Below are positions 36,335 to 44,473 of a stretch of DNA of 64,000 nt, one piece after another (the first letter of the stretch is position 1; each line of letters opens with the position of its first letter). Under the pieces are notes generated by a model. The model was given only the letters and a program-made list of their open reading frames with translations. It did no database searches and was not told where the DNA came from. Origin of the DNA: Chloroflexota bacterium. GTDB lineage: Bacteria; Chloroflexota; Anaerolineae; Anaerolineales; Anaerolineaceae. The DNA is taken from assembly GCA_004347695.1 (NCBI GenBank), contig SLTK01000007.1, positions 536,823 through 600,822 of the forward strand, in the 5' to 3' direction. Position numbers and translations under genes: made by a program.

Positions 36335-37610
36335 GCTCGCTCCCCACCCCCAGGCGGTAGATATCAAACCCGGCGGCCTGCCAGCCGGCCGGCTGCCACC
36401 CATTGACCATATCTACCGCGACCCGGGCGCGGGTCATCTTCGCCACTTCAGCAGGATCGAGCCCATTCAATTGGCTGTGCCCCACCAGCAGCAGCAATGC
36501 ATCAGCGTCTCCTACTGCCTCAGACAGGGTCTCAGCGGTCCGGGCGCCGGGAATGGTGAAATCGGTCTTGAACGGCTCGTAAACGGTCACCTGCGCGCCT
36601 GCTTTGAGCAGCAGGTGCACCACCTCTATGGCCGGGCTTTCCCGCAAATCATCCACATCCGGTTTGAAGGCCAGCCCCAGCGCGGCAACGCGTTTACCTG
36701 GCAGGCTGCCAAGGGCGCGCTGCACCAGCGCGGCGGCGAAGGGCGGCTGCGAATCATTGACCTGCCGGGCGGCGCGAATCACGTTGACCAGATCGGGCGC
36801 GGCCTCAACCAAAAACCAGGGGTCCACGCTGATGCAGTGCCCGCCGACCCCCGGCCCGGGGCGCAGGATTTTCACGCGCGGGTGGCGGTTTGCCAGGCTG
36901 ATGGCTTCCCAGACATCCACGCCAAACCGGTCGGCCAGGCGCGCAAATTCGTTGGCAATGGCAATATTCACATCGCGGTAAGTATTTTCCATCAATTTGA
37001 CCATTTCCGCGGTGGTGGCGTCGGTCTGCACGATCTCGCCCTTCACAAAAATGGCATAAAAGTCGCTGGCTGCCTGCGCCGAAGCCGGGGTGATGCCGCC
37101 AACCACGCGGGTATTTTCGACCAGCTCGCGCAGAATCTGGCCGGGCAGCACCCGTTCGGGAGAGTAGGCTACAAAAAAGTCTTTTCCGGCTTTCAACCCC
37201 GATTTTTCGAGGATGGGGACTACCAGATCGACGGTCGTCCGCGGGGGTGAGGTGGATTCGAGCAGCACCAGGTTGCCCGGGCGCAGGTGCGGGACAATGG
37301 CTTCCGCCGCGCTACTGACAAAGGTCATATCGGCGCGTTTATCGTCAAAGAATGGGGTCGGTACCGCAATTTCGAAGGCGTCGGCCGGCTCGGGTTGGCT
37401 GCTGACCACCAGGTTGCCCGACTTGAGCGCCTCGTCCACCAGCTCTTGCAGACCCGGCTCGTATAGATGCACATGCCCGTTCTGCAGGCTGTTGACCACC
37501 AGTGGGTTGACATCTACGCCCACAACCCTGACTCCGTGGGTAGCGATGGTGCTGGCAGTTGGCAGGCCAATATAACCCAGCCCGAGTACACAGATCTTTT
37601 GAAATTTCAA
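36324..37610 (-). CDS. wecC: UDP-N-acetyl-D-mannosamine dehydrogenase-type nucleotide-sugar dehydrogenase
   Basis: The 428-residue UDP-sugar 6-dehydrogenase has an N-terminal Rossmann motif KICVLGLGYIGLPTA, LLESTSPPRTT, FFVAYSPERVLPG, KLMENTYRDVNIA and the catalytic cysteine in PGPGVGGHCISVDPWF. The C-terminal Rossmann half has ALGLAFKPDVDDLRESP. The combination with wecB and the GHCISVDPWF motif favours UDP-ManNAc as substrate, giving UDP-ManNAcA with two NAD+. It is the first gene of a three-gene operon divergent from murJ. Confidence 0.9.
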   Translation of the reverse strand: MKFQKICVLGLGYIGLPTASTIATHGVRVVGVDVNPLVVNSLQNGHVHLYEPGLQELVDEALKSGNLVVSSQPEPADAFEIAVPTPFFDDKRADMTFVSSAAEAIVPHLRPGNLVLLESTSPPRTTVDLVVPILEKSGLKAGKDFFVAYSPERVLPGQILRELVENTRVVGGITPASAQAASDFYAIFVKGEIVQTDATTAEMVKLMENTYRDVNIAIANEFARLADRFGVDVWEAISLANRHPRVKILRPGPGVGGHCISVDPWFLVEAAPDLVNVIRAARQVNDSQPPFAAALVQRALGSLPGKRVAALGLAFKPDVDDLRESPAIEVVHLLLKAGAQVTVYEPFKTDFTIPGARTAETLSEAVGDADALLLLVGHSQLNGLDPAEVAKMTRARVAVDMVNGWQPAGWQAAGFDIYRLGVGSEHAS

Positions 37611-37646
37611 GGGAAGCTCCTGATCGATGAAAAAGAGTGCGCAGGT

Positions 37647-37674
37647 ATTATGCCATAACGGTCAAAGATTGCAA
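37647..37674 (-). promoter_or_regulatory. Promoter of the wecC-wecB-GT operon
   Basis: On the minus strand TTGCAA (37674-37669), a 16-bp spacer and CATAAT (37652-37647), with TG at the extended -10 position, form a plausible promoter about 37 bp upstream of the ATG at 37610. Confidence 0.55.
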
Positions 37675-37701
37675 AGGTGGGCTCCAGCCGCCCTTCGCGA
37701 T

Positions 37702-37707
37702 TATAAT
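37702..37707 (+). promoter_or_regulatory. -10 element of murJ, probable leaderless start
   Basis: TATAAT ends 7 nt before the ATG at 37715. A second ATG at 37709 would lie too close to be on the transcript, which argues for the downstream start. No good -35 is visible. Confidence 0.5.
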
Positions 37708-37714
37708 CATGAGC

Positions 37715-39358
37715 ATGGCAGCCAGCGCCGTCCTTCCGGATTCCCCGCCCCCCTCCGCAACCCGCCAAATCGCCCGCGCCGCCGGAACGGTCATGGCGGC
37801 TTTCATCCTCACCCAGGTGCTTGGCCTGGTGCGCACCTTTATCATTTACCGGGCCTTCGGAACCGGCGAGCAATTAGACTCATTCACTGCAGCCAACCGG
37901 GTAGCCGAATTATTATTTACCCTGATGGCGGGCGGCGCGCTTGGCTCGGCCTTCATCCCGACCTTTACCGGAATGCTGGCCCGCGAGAATCACGCCGGCG
38001 CCTGGAAGCTGGCTTCCTCGATAGCCAACCTGCTGCTGCTGGTTTTGACCGCAGTGGCAGCCCTGGCCTGGGTTTTCGCGCCGCAAATCGTACATTACGC
38101 CCTGTTCGTGCTGGCGCCCAACCAACCCACCGGCCAGGAACAGTTGACGGTTGCCCTGCTGCAATTGTTATTGCCTACCGTGGTCATTTTTGGCCTGAGC
38201 GGTCTGGTGATGGGCATTTTGAACGCTCACCAAAAGTTCTGGCTGCCCGCCATTGCCCCGGCCATGTACTCGCTGGGGCAAATTTTAGCCGTCGTGCTCA
38301 TGCCGGAGTGGTGGGGCGTCACCCGGCTGGCAATTGGCGCCCTGGCCGGCGCATTGCTGCATTTGCTGGTGCAGTTGCCCGGTTTGCTGCGGCTGCACGG
38401 CAGGTATTACCTCATGCTCGGGCTGCGCCTGGCGGAAGTGCGCGAAGTGCTGCGCCTGATGGGACCGCGTATTCTCGGCGTGGCCGTCGTGCAAATCAAC
38501 TTTATCGTCAACATCATGATTGGCATCAGCCTGCCGGTCGGCAGTGTTTCAGCGCTGGCATTGGCCTTTATGCTCATGATGATGCCGCAAACCGCCATCG
38601 CCCAATCGATCGCCATTGCCGCCATGCCAACCTTCTCGGCGCAGGTGGCATTGAACCGCAGGGATGAAATGCGCCGCTCGCTGGCGGTCAGCTTGCGCGG
38701 CGTATTGCTGCTGGCCGTCCCCGCCGCTGTTGGCCTGATTCTGCTGCGCACCCCGCTCATCCAGTTGAACGAGAGAGGGGCTTTCACCGCTCAATCGACC
38801 CGGCTGGTCACCTGGGCGCTGCTCTGGTACACCCTCGGGTTGGTCAGCCACTCGCTGCTGGAGGTAGTGGTGCGCGCCTTCTACGCTCTGCACGACACGC
38901 GCACCCCGGTCAGCGTGACTTTTGCGGCCATGCTGCTCAACATCGGTTTCAGCCTGACCCTGCCCGGCCTGTTCGAACGCGGCGGTTGGCTGCCGCTGGG
39001 GGGTCTGGCGCTGGCCAACACACTGGCGACCACGCTGGAGTGTACGACGCTGATCGCGCTGCTGCGCCGCCGTATGAACGGGATTCAGGGCCGGACGATC
39101 TGGTCTGCCGCCGGGCAATCCGCCACCGGCGCAGCGGTGATGGGGCTTGGCTTATGGGGCCTGCTGGCGCTCACCGGTCGCATGCCTTCCTGGCTGGTGC
39201 TGCTGCTGGGCGTCACCCTGGGCGGCAGTCTTTACGCGCTGGTGTTGGCGCTGCTTAAAGTACCCGAACTGGCGCAGGTTGCCGCCGTTATCAGCCGCCG
39301 CATCGCCAGGCTGAATAAAAACGGACCGATCCATAAATCTTCAGGCGAGGAAAAATGA
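37715..39358 (+). CDS. murJ: Lipid II flippase MurJ (MviN)
   Basis: The protein of about 547 residues has 14 hydrophobic helices and the MurJ signatures. They are GTVMAAFILTQVLGLVRTFIIYR near the start, AFGTGEQLDSFTAANRVAELLFTLMAGGALGSAFIPTF-like segments (read in pieces) and LVSHSLLEVVVRAFYALHDTRTP. The latter holds the Arg/Asp-rich site of TM8-9. It flips lipid II or, in some genomes, other undecaprenyl-linked precursors. The start was chosen at 37715 because a -10 element lies just before it; 37709 is the alternative. It is translationally coupled to the next gene (ATGA) and divergent from the UDP-ManNAcA operon. Confidence 0.9.
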   Translation: MAASAVLPDSPPPSATRQIARAAGTVMAAFILTQVLGLVRTFIIYRAFGTGEQLDSFTAANRVAELLFTLMAGGALGSAFIPTFTGMLARENHAGAWKLASSIANLLLLVLTAVAALAWVFAPQIVHYALFVLAPNQPTGQEQLTVALLQLLLPTVVIFGLSGLVMGILNAHQKFWLPAIAPAMYSLGQILAVVLMPEWWGVTRLAIGALAGALLHLLVQLPGLLRLHGRYYLMLGLRLAEVREVLRLMGPRILGVAVVQINFIVNIMIGISLPVGSVSALALAFMLMMMPQTAIAQSIAIAAMPTFSAQVALNRRDEMRRSLAVSLRGVLLLAVPAAVGLILLRTPLIQLNERGAFTAQSTRLVTWALLWYTLGLVSHSLLEVVVRAFYALHDTRTPVSVTFAAMLLNIGFSLTLPGLFERGGWLPLGGLALANTLATTLECTTLIALLRRRMNGIQGRTIWSAAGQSATGAAVMGLGLWGLLALTGRMPSWLVLLLGVTLGGSLYALVLALLKVPELAQVAAVISRRIARLNKNGPIHKSSGEEK

Positions 39359-40098
39359 GCGATTTCGACGGACGAACCTTCTGGGAAAAAACCAAATACG
39401 CTTATCTGCCCATTTCACCGCAGGATCTGGGGAGACCGCAGCCGCCGCTTGAAGTGCCAACCGATCCGACGGTCCCTTTGATTCCGCTGCCCGACCCGGC
39501 CGTCACGCCAAAACCGCCGCTCGACCTGTGGCAGGCCATCCAGCAGCGCGCCACGGTGCGCAATTATGCCGAACAGGCCTTGACGCTGGCGGAACTCTCG
39601 CTGCTGTTGTGGGCCACCCAGGGGGTAAAACGGGTATCGAAGCGGCCGGCAACCCTGCGCACCGTTCCATCAGCCGGCGCGCGGCATGCCTTCGAGACCT
39701 ACCTGCTCATCAATCGGGTGGAAGGCCTGACCCCCGGCCTGTACCGCTATGCAGCCATCGAACATGCCCTGATTGCGCTCGACCTGGCAAATGACATCAA
39801 CCCCCGCATCACCGCCGCCTGTGAGGATCAATCGCAGGTAGCGAATTCAGCGGTGACGTTTATCTGGGCAGCGGTCATCGAGCGCATGACCTGGCGCTAC
39901 CCGGTGCGCGGTTACCGGTATATTCTGCTGGACGCCGGGCATGTGTGCCAGAACCTCTACCTGGCAGCCGAAGGGATCAACTGCGGGGTGTGCGCCATCG
40001 CCGCCTATGACGATGACCGGCTGAACCAGGAAGTGGGGCTGGACGGCACCAATCAGTTTGTTGCCTACGTCGCCTCGCTGGGGAAGAGGAAGGGATAG
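39355..40098 (+). CDS. SagB-type nitroreductase-fold oxidoreductase
   Basis: The 247-residue flavoprotein-like chain has the SagB/ThcOx-family features: LWQAIQQRATVRNYAEQALTL, LLLWATQGV, RTVPSAGARHAFETYLLINRVEGL and a final GVCAIAAYDDDRLNQEVGLDG. In SagB proteins this fold binds FMN and oxidises azolines of peptide natural products. Many stand-alone relatives have unknown substrates. No precursor peptide or cyclodehydratase is adjacent, so the RiPP role is not supported here. The ATG overlaps murJ by 4 bp. The ~50 residue N-terminal extension rich in Pro is of unknown use. Confidence 0.8.
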   Translation: MSDFDGRTFWEKTKYAYLPISPQDLGRPQPPLEVPTDPTVPLIPLPDPAVTPKPPLDLWQAIQQRATVRNYAEQALTLAELSLLLWATQGVKRVSKRPATLRTVPSAGARHAFETYLLINRVEGLTPGLYRYAAIEHALIALDLANDINPRITAACEDQSQVANSAVTFIWAAVIERMTWRYPVRGYRYILLDAGHVCQNLYLAAEGINCGVCAIAAYDDDRLNQEVGLDGTNQFVAYVASLGKRKG

Positions 40099-40306
40099 CG
40101 CTCGGCAGGCCATAGCGGCGGACCTTGTGGTTTATGCATCCGCCCGTGCCCTGCTTGCAACGATCTTTTGCCCAACGGCATTATAGGTCTCTGTCTCCCC
40201 TAAAATCCGCAATCTGGATTTTGGGGTCGCGGTTTTTGCACACCCGAGTGAAGCGAGTGGTGGAGGCGGTGCCCCGAGTCTGCCGAGGGGTTGGAGGGGG
40301 TCGCCC

Positions 40307-40429
40307 GCGGCTTTTGTCTGCTGGCTGCCTCGGGTGCATTGCACCTGCACTTGGTGCATTGCACCTGCGCTACAACCGTGCGCACCATCCGACCGCCGGT
40401 TTTAGCGGCTGATACCTCGCCCGTCCAGG
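40307..40429 (+). repeat. 124-bp noncoding repeat, copy 1
   Basis: The block is repeated 169 bp downstream without insertions, about 89% identical by eye. Inside it are two tandem 20-bp units, each containing the 13-bp palindrome GGTGCATTGCACC (40333-40345 and 40353-40365). Confidence 0.85.
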
Positions 40430-40443
40430 GGGTAAGGGTAAGC

Positions 40444-40468
40444 GGGCGGGTGCTACCCGCCCCTACGG
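40444..40468 (+). repeat. REP-like hairpin, copy 1
   Basis: GGGCGGGT (40444-40451) pairs with ACCCGCCC (40455-40462) over a 3-nt loop, followed by CTACGG. It resembles the copy at 44126-44154 in stem type and the CTACRGG tail. Confidence 0.7.
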
Positions 40469-40475
40469 CCGCTGC

Positions 40476-40598
40476 GCGGCTTTTGTCTGCTGGCTGTCTC
40501 GGGTGCATTGCACCTGCATTTGGTGCGTTGCACCTGCCCTACAACCACGCGTGCCATCCGACCGCCGGTCTTGGCAGATGATTTCTCGCCCGTCCAGG
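40476..40598 (+). repeat. 124-bp noncoding repeat, copy 2
   Basis: It is the second copy of the 40307-40429 block. The first palindrome is identical (40502-40514); the second has changed to GGTGCGTTGCACC (40522-40534). Several changes elsewhere also fall in the spacer parts, so the palindromes look better conserved. Confidence 0.85.
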
Positions 40599-40622
40599 CG
40601 GAATGAAGTATTTTTTGAGCGG

Positions 40623-40646
40623 GAGCGCGATGCGCTCTCCTACAGG
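40623..40646 (+). repeat. REP-like hairpin, copy 2
   Basis: GAGCGC (40623-40628) pairs with GCGCTC (40632-40637) over a 3-nt loop, followed within 2 bp by the same CTACAGG tail as the copy at 44126-44154. It lies just beyond the protease stop codon. Confidence 0.6.
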
Positions 40647-40654
40647 ATTCAGCG

Positions 40655-42748
40655 TTAATCCTGCTTGCTGGTCTTGAGCCGCGCCGAGGCGGACCCGTCA
40701 ACCGGCAGAGGAACTGAATATCCGTTCACAGCGCTGCCATACAGCGCTGTCGAGGTCTCAAACGAGATGTCGTCCAGGAAAACATTGCTAAAATTTAAAA
40801 AATCTGTTTCAATATAAAACTCAATTGTCTGTGCTGTCCCCGCATAGGCTGTCAGATCCAATGTCCGATGCACCCAGGCGTTAGTCTCGGTTGAATCACA
40901 GAGAGTTTCTGTTAATACAGCAGTAACCCCAATAAAAATCTTGAAATAATCGTAATTACATATGTCTGTGGAGCCGCTGGCGAACCAGTAATGAAGGATG
41001 CTTCTGCCAACGGGTATGGAGATGCTCTGCGAAATCCAGGCAGATTCATTATTATCTCCGCCCAACCATGATGCCCAGGAACCCGTGTGGGGCGTTACTG
41101 GTAGCCCTTCGGCAGCGTTCAAAATTAAATCATAACCAAACGACGAAGATTCAAACCATGTTACATCGCCTGCTTCGAAACCGCCATTTTGAATGGGATC
41201 CGGCGGTACACTTTTATTTGTCAAGACTGCTGGCAAATACAATGCTGACGACAGATCACAACCGATTTGCCCCGCCTTATATACATCGAGATAGCCATTA
41301 CCATAGGTATAGTTACCGCCGCTCGAAGCCGGTGCACCGCAAGACCCTCCATTTTGGGGTATACCCGCGCTTTTTTCCAATAAATGAAAGGTAAGTTCAG
41401 CATTACCGACTAAATAAGGGTTGCACGACCATAGCAGCGCCACTGCCCCGGAGACATGCGGGGCAGCCATAGACGTGCCTTGCAAGGATACCACCCCCCC
41501 ATTCTTATATGCGGAAATGATATCGACCCCAGGAGCTGAAAGGTTGGGCTTGGTATAAGGCATTACGCCAAAAGTAATCGGGCCTCTGCTGGAAAACGAA
41601 GCGATATTACGGCTGCTATCATGGGCTGCAACGGTGAATGCTTCGGGATAGTTGGCTGGAGAACCTATTTCTGAGCAGGTGTCAGCTACACCATCATTAC
41701 CAGCCGAAAATACCGAGAAAATACCTGCCGCCTGCCAGGCTTGAACGCTGGTTAAGAACCAGTTATTATAGGAGCCCGGCTCTCCACCCCACGAGTTATT
41801 GATAATATGCGGCCGATTGGCGGCACTCCCCCCGGGGGCTAACAGCCATTGCGCGCACTCAATAATGTCAGGATCAGAACCGGTTCCAGCGCCCGTAAAA
41901 GCTTTGCAGGCAATCCAGTCTGCGGCTGGAGCCATTCCAATTGTGTAAGTCGTGGAATAATAATTGACATTGGTACCGACCATGGTACCCATGGTATGGG
42001 TGCCGTGGCCGTTATCATCGTATGGCGCAGTACTAATTGCAGTGGTTGTGGCATCTTTCCAACAAGCAGTATCAGGAATAGCGCCACCTGCGCAACGGTA
42101 GGCCGCGACCAGCGCCGGATGATCGTACTGCACGCCGGAATCGATGTTGGCGACGATAATCCCCTCTCCCTGGCGGCCAAAGGCAGACCAAAAATCCGGC
42201 GCTTTTGTATCCGTCAGCCCCCAGGCGGGCGTGCCCGCCAATATCGCCTGCGGCAATTTGATCTCCACTGCCCGCCGCAGCAGCTCTTCGACCGGCTCAA
42301 GCCGCACCACCACCGGCGCGCGCACCCGCGCCACCTCCGGCAGGTTCTGAACGGCATCCAGGGCGTGCTGGTTTCCGCCCCGCACCACAATCACATTGCT
42401 GACAAAATAAGACGTAAAACGCGCTCCCTGGCGGTTTAGCTGGCCGATGGCATCCTTCTGGCTGCGTTCGGCGGTGGCTTTCAGGGTATCCACCACGTAC
42501 TGGCCGCGTTCATTCCAATCGCTGATCGCGTAGGCGGCGCTTAAGTCGGCCTGCTCGGCCATTTCGATCACAAAATCGGCGCTGCCGGAGGCGGCAAGCG
42601 TTGCCAACACCTGAGAGTCGACCCGCCCCCCTTGCGGAGGGGTGACCCCCTGGGCTGCCGCCGGTCGCGTTAACGCCAGGCCACCGCCGACCGTTATTAA
42701 CAATATTGCCGCACTTGCAGTGAAGATAAGATGCTTTAGTCTGCCCAT
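40655..42748 (-). CDS. Secreted subtilisin-like serine protease (S8)
   Basis: The ~697-residue preproprotein starts at ATG 42748 (TTG at 42766 is possible). It has a signal peptide ending near RPAAAQG, an inhibitor-I9-like propeptide (to ~residue 150) and an S8 catalytic domain. Catalytic residues are Asp in ANIDSGVQYDH (~203), His in NGHGTHTMGT (~248), the oxyanion Asn in FSAGNDG (~351) and Ser in GTSMAAPHVSGA (~426). Cys-rich inserts suggest disulfides. After SSALYLPAVLTNK comes a C-terminal jelly-roll-like domain (NGGFEAGDVTWFES to SNVFLDDISFE). It is an extracellular protein degrader. It follows the receiver-roadblock gene by 25 bp and may be co-transcribed. Confidence 0.92.
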   Translation of the reverse strand: MGRLKHLIFTASAAILLITVGGGLALTRPAAAQGVTPPQGGRVDSQVLATLAASGSADFVIEMAEQADLSAAYAISDWNERGQYVVDTLKATAERSQKDAIGQLNRQGARFTSYFVSNVIVVRGGNQHALDAVQNLPEVARVRAPVVVRLEPVEELLRRAVEIKLPQAILAGTPAWGLTDTKAPDFWSAFGRQGEGIIVANIDSGVQYDHPALVAAYRCAGGAIPDTACWKDATTTAISTAPYDDNGHGTHTMGTMVGTNVNYYSTTYTIGMAPAADWIACKAFTGAGTGSDPDIIECAQWLLAPGGSAANRPHIINNSWGGEPGSYNNWFLTSVQAWQAAGIFSVFSAGNDGVADTCSEIGSPANYPEAFTVAAHDSSRNIASFSSRGPITFGVMPYTKPNLSAPGVDIISAYKNGGVVSLQGTSMAAPHVSGAVALLWSCNPYLVGNAELTFHLLEKSAGIPQNGGSCGAPASSGGNYTYGNGYLDVYKAGQIGCDLSSALYLPAVLTNKSVPPDPIQNGGFEAGDVTWFESSSFGYDLILNAAEGLPVTPHTGSWASWLGGDNNESAWISQSISIPVGRSILHYWFASGSTDICNYDYFKIFIGVTAVLTETLCDSTETNAWVHRTLDLTAYAGTAQTIEFYIETDFLNFSNVFLDDISFETSTALYGSAVNGYSVPLPVDGSASARLKTSKQD

Positions 42749-42773
42749 GCCAGGATGCGCTTTCAAGTGAGGG

Positions 42774-44027
42774 TTAATTCGGATCAGGGGTTAAGCCCAA
42801 CTGGTTGGCCTGGTCGAAGGTCAATCCATCCGGAGACTCAACCGCGCCGGTCATGTCTGCCAGCCCTTGCTCCCAAAATTCATCGGCCTTTTGCGGGTCC
42901 AGCGTCTGCTCTGACTTTTCCAAAATCTCGCCCAGGCCTTCGAGCGCGGCTTCGGAATAATCGGTAAACGGCCCAACCGGTTTATCGGTCGGCGACAGGC
43001 CTGGCGCGAGCGCTGCTTCCGGCGGCGGGGCTTCCACGGGTTCTGCGGTGGGCCCTGGTTTCTTCTCAGCCGCTGGTTTAGCCCCCTTATGCTGCAGTTT
43101 GCCAGGGATATCTCCGGCTGCGGCTGGTTTCACGACCGCAGACGATTTGACCAGGTTTTGCGCTTCAGGCGGCAGGGTTACCTCTGCCGGTGGAGCCGAG
43201 ATTGCAGTCACGGCGTGGAAATTAACGCCCATCCCGTCGAGAATGCGCACCAGTTGCGCCTGGGCGATGAGGGCTTCCTCCAATGCCAGAGCGGAGCGCA
43301 GCCCACCGGCATCCGGGCCAAGCACAATCACGAAGGCATAATCGCCCACCGGAGCCAAAATTAGCTGCAATTCATTGCCGCGCAGCACCAGCGCGCCCCG
43401 GGGGATGCCGCTGTTCACCAGGCGGGACGCTTTTTGCGCCGCGTTCAGGGCAGCCAGGACTGCGGGCGCCCACTGTTTTTCGAATTCGAAGTCCGTTCGG
43501 TCGCCGGTCTGGGCGACTATTCTTCCGCGCTCATCGGCAAGCAGCACCAGCGCCGCTCCCAGGCTCTTCCGCACATGCTGCAGTACCCCGGAAAGGTCGA
43601 TTGCCGGTGCAGGCGGTTCTGCAGCGGCAGGTACAGCCTGCGACTGCGTGCTTTCCGGCTGGTTCAGGCCAAGCAGGTCACTGGCGGCGGCCATGAACTC
43701 CGACATCAGAAACGGTTTGCGTAAAAATCGGTCTGCGCCGGCAGCGCCAGCCCTGGCATCCAAATCTTTGGCGGTCAGACCGGTGATCAGCAGAATCTTG
43801 ATCTCGCTGCTGCGTTCACGCAACCGCCTGGCCAGGTCCAAGCCGGTTATACCAGGCAGCCGGATGTCCGCTATCAACAAATCGAGCGGCAGGTGGGCGG
43901 TTTCCATCAGTGCTTCTTCCGCCGAAGGAAACAATTTGACTTCCAGCCCGGCACCCAGGGTTTCGACCGCAGCGCGCAGCATCCGGCCTAATTCGAGCGC
44001 ATCATCGACTATCAGAACCCGTTTCAC
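42774..44027 (-). CDS. Receiver domain fused to a roadblock/LC7 domain and an acidic tail
   Basis: The 417-residue protein starts with GTG at 44025-44027 with GAGGAAAA upstream. Residues 1-125 are a CheY-like receiver (RVLIVDDALELG, phospho-acceptor Asp in LLIADIRLPGITG, then LLITGLTAKD and FLRKPF). Residues ~145-260 look like a roadblock/LC7 domain (LSGVLQHVRKSLGAALVLL, LQLILAPVGDYAFVIVLGPD). A Pro/Ala-rich, low-complexity segment and an acidic helix follow. Roadblock domains regulate small Ras-like GTPases such as MglA. No kinase or GTPase is adjacent, so the partners must be encoded elsewhere. It has no DNA-binding output. Confidence 0.8.
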   Translation of the reverse strand: MKRVLIVDDALELGRMLRAAVETLGAGLEVKLFPSAEEALMETAHLPLDLLIADIRLPGITGLDLARRLRERSSEIKILLITGLTAKDLDARAGAAGADRFLRKPFLMSEFMAAASDLLGLNQPESTQSQAVPAAAEPPAPAIDLSGVLQHVRKSLGAALVLLADERGRIVAQTGDRTDFEFEKQWAPAVLAALNAAQKASRLVNSGIPRGALVLRGNELQLILAPVGDYAFVIVLGPDAGGLRSALALEEALIAQAQLVRILDGMGVNFHAVTAISAPPAEVTLPPEAQNLVKSSAVVKPAAAGDIPGKLQHKGAKPAAEKKPGPTAEPVEAPPPEAALAPGLSPTDKPVGPFTDYSEAALEGLGEILEKSEQTLDPQKADEFWEQGLADMTGAVESPDGLTFDQANQLGLTPDPN

Positions 44028-44069
44028 GGATATTTTTCCTCGAAATATGGGGCTTATTGAGATTATTTG

Positions 44070-44078
44070 ATTATAGCA
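44070..44078 (-). promoter_or_regulatory. Extended -10 promoter of the receiver-roadblock gene
   Basis: On the minus strand TGC precedes TATAAT (44075-44070). Transcription near 44063 leaves a leader of about 36 nt to the GTG start with GAGGAAAA in it. No strong -35 is visible. Confidence 0.6.
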
Positions 44079-44125
44079 GGGGATTAAATGAAAGGAAGAT
44101 ATAACAGCCATCAACTCATTTCTAC

Positions 44126-44154
44126 GGGACGGGATGGAACCCGTCCCCTACAGG
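44126..44154 (+). repeat. REP-like hairpin, copy 3
   Basis: GGGACGGG (44126-44133) pairs with CCCGTCCC (44140-44147) over a 6-nt loop, followed by CTACAGG. It has the same tail as the hairpins near 40444 and 40623. Confidence 0.7.
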
Positions 44155-44238
44155 TAGGGGCTGGCTTGCCAGAAAACAATTGTTTCGCTGATGGTACCAT
44201 TGCCAGGGCAGCAAATTTGGTTTTTCCCCTCACCCCCT

Positions 44239-44300
44239 ACCCCCGCTCCCCGAAAAATAGGTCCACCTGGAAAGATCATAACGCACCGGGGAGCGGGGGT
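44239..44300. repeat. 14-bp inverted repeat with 34-bp spacer
   Basis: ACCCCCGCTCCCCG (44239-44252) and its exact reverse complement (44287-44300) enclose 34 bp. A hairpin with a long loop or a binding site is possible. The function is unknown. Confidence 0.7.
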
Positions 44301-44314
44301 TTAATGATTTTCGA

Positions 44315-44343
44315 GTGTTTTGCGCCGAGTCGGCGCAAAACAC
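44315..44343. repeat. 29-bp perfect palindrome
   Basis: Fourteen bases on each side of G44329 are perfect reverse complements (GTGTTTTGCGCCGA and its complement). The T-run is on the left arm and the A-run on the right arm, which is the opposite of a rho-independent terminator. A protein-binding site or extragenic palindrome is more likely. Confidence 0.75.
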
Positions 44344-44473
44344 TGGATTAATGAATTGAGGCGGTTTGAAATTGACGAAATACAAGGGGCGGGTTTCCAT
44401 GCCCACCCGTTTTTGGGTCAACTTCGGAGAGCGGTTCTACGAACCCACATCCCCAAAAACTTTGGTCAAACAC

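Larger units (their letters stand above)
40099..40654 (+). other. 556-bp noncoding region with two repeat copies and REP-like hairpins
   Basis: No plausible gene with a start signal is seen. The region contains the 124-bp repeat pair listed below, two REP-like hairpins and a GC-rich low-complexity stretch at 40230-40310. It lies between the convergent SagB-type and protease genes. Confidence 0.7.
44028..44473. other. 446-bp intergenic region with promoter, REP-like hairpin and long inverted repeats
   Basis: Apart from the promoter at 44070-44078, the REP-like hairpin at 44126-44154 and the two inverted repeats at 44239-44343 listed separately, nothing gene-like is seen. It separates the receiver-roadblock gene from the solute-binding lipoprotein gene; both are on the minus strand. 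Confidence 0.6.

Noticed and set aside
39355-40098. RiPP azoline biosynthesis because of the SagB-type protein
   Set aside because: No precursor peptide, cyclodehydratase or exporter gene was found next to it.
40307-40598. Possible CRISPR array from regularly spaced palindromes
   Set aside because: Units are tandem 20-bp repeats without unique spacers, and only two units occur per copy; no cas genes are nearby.
44315-44343. Rho-independent terminator for the solute-binding lipoprotein gene
   Set aside because: No T-run follows the hairpin on the minus strand, and the arm polarity is reversed.
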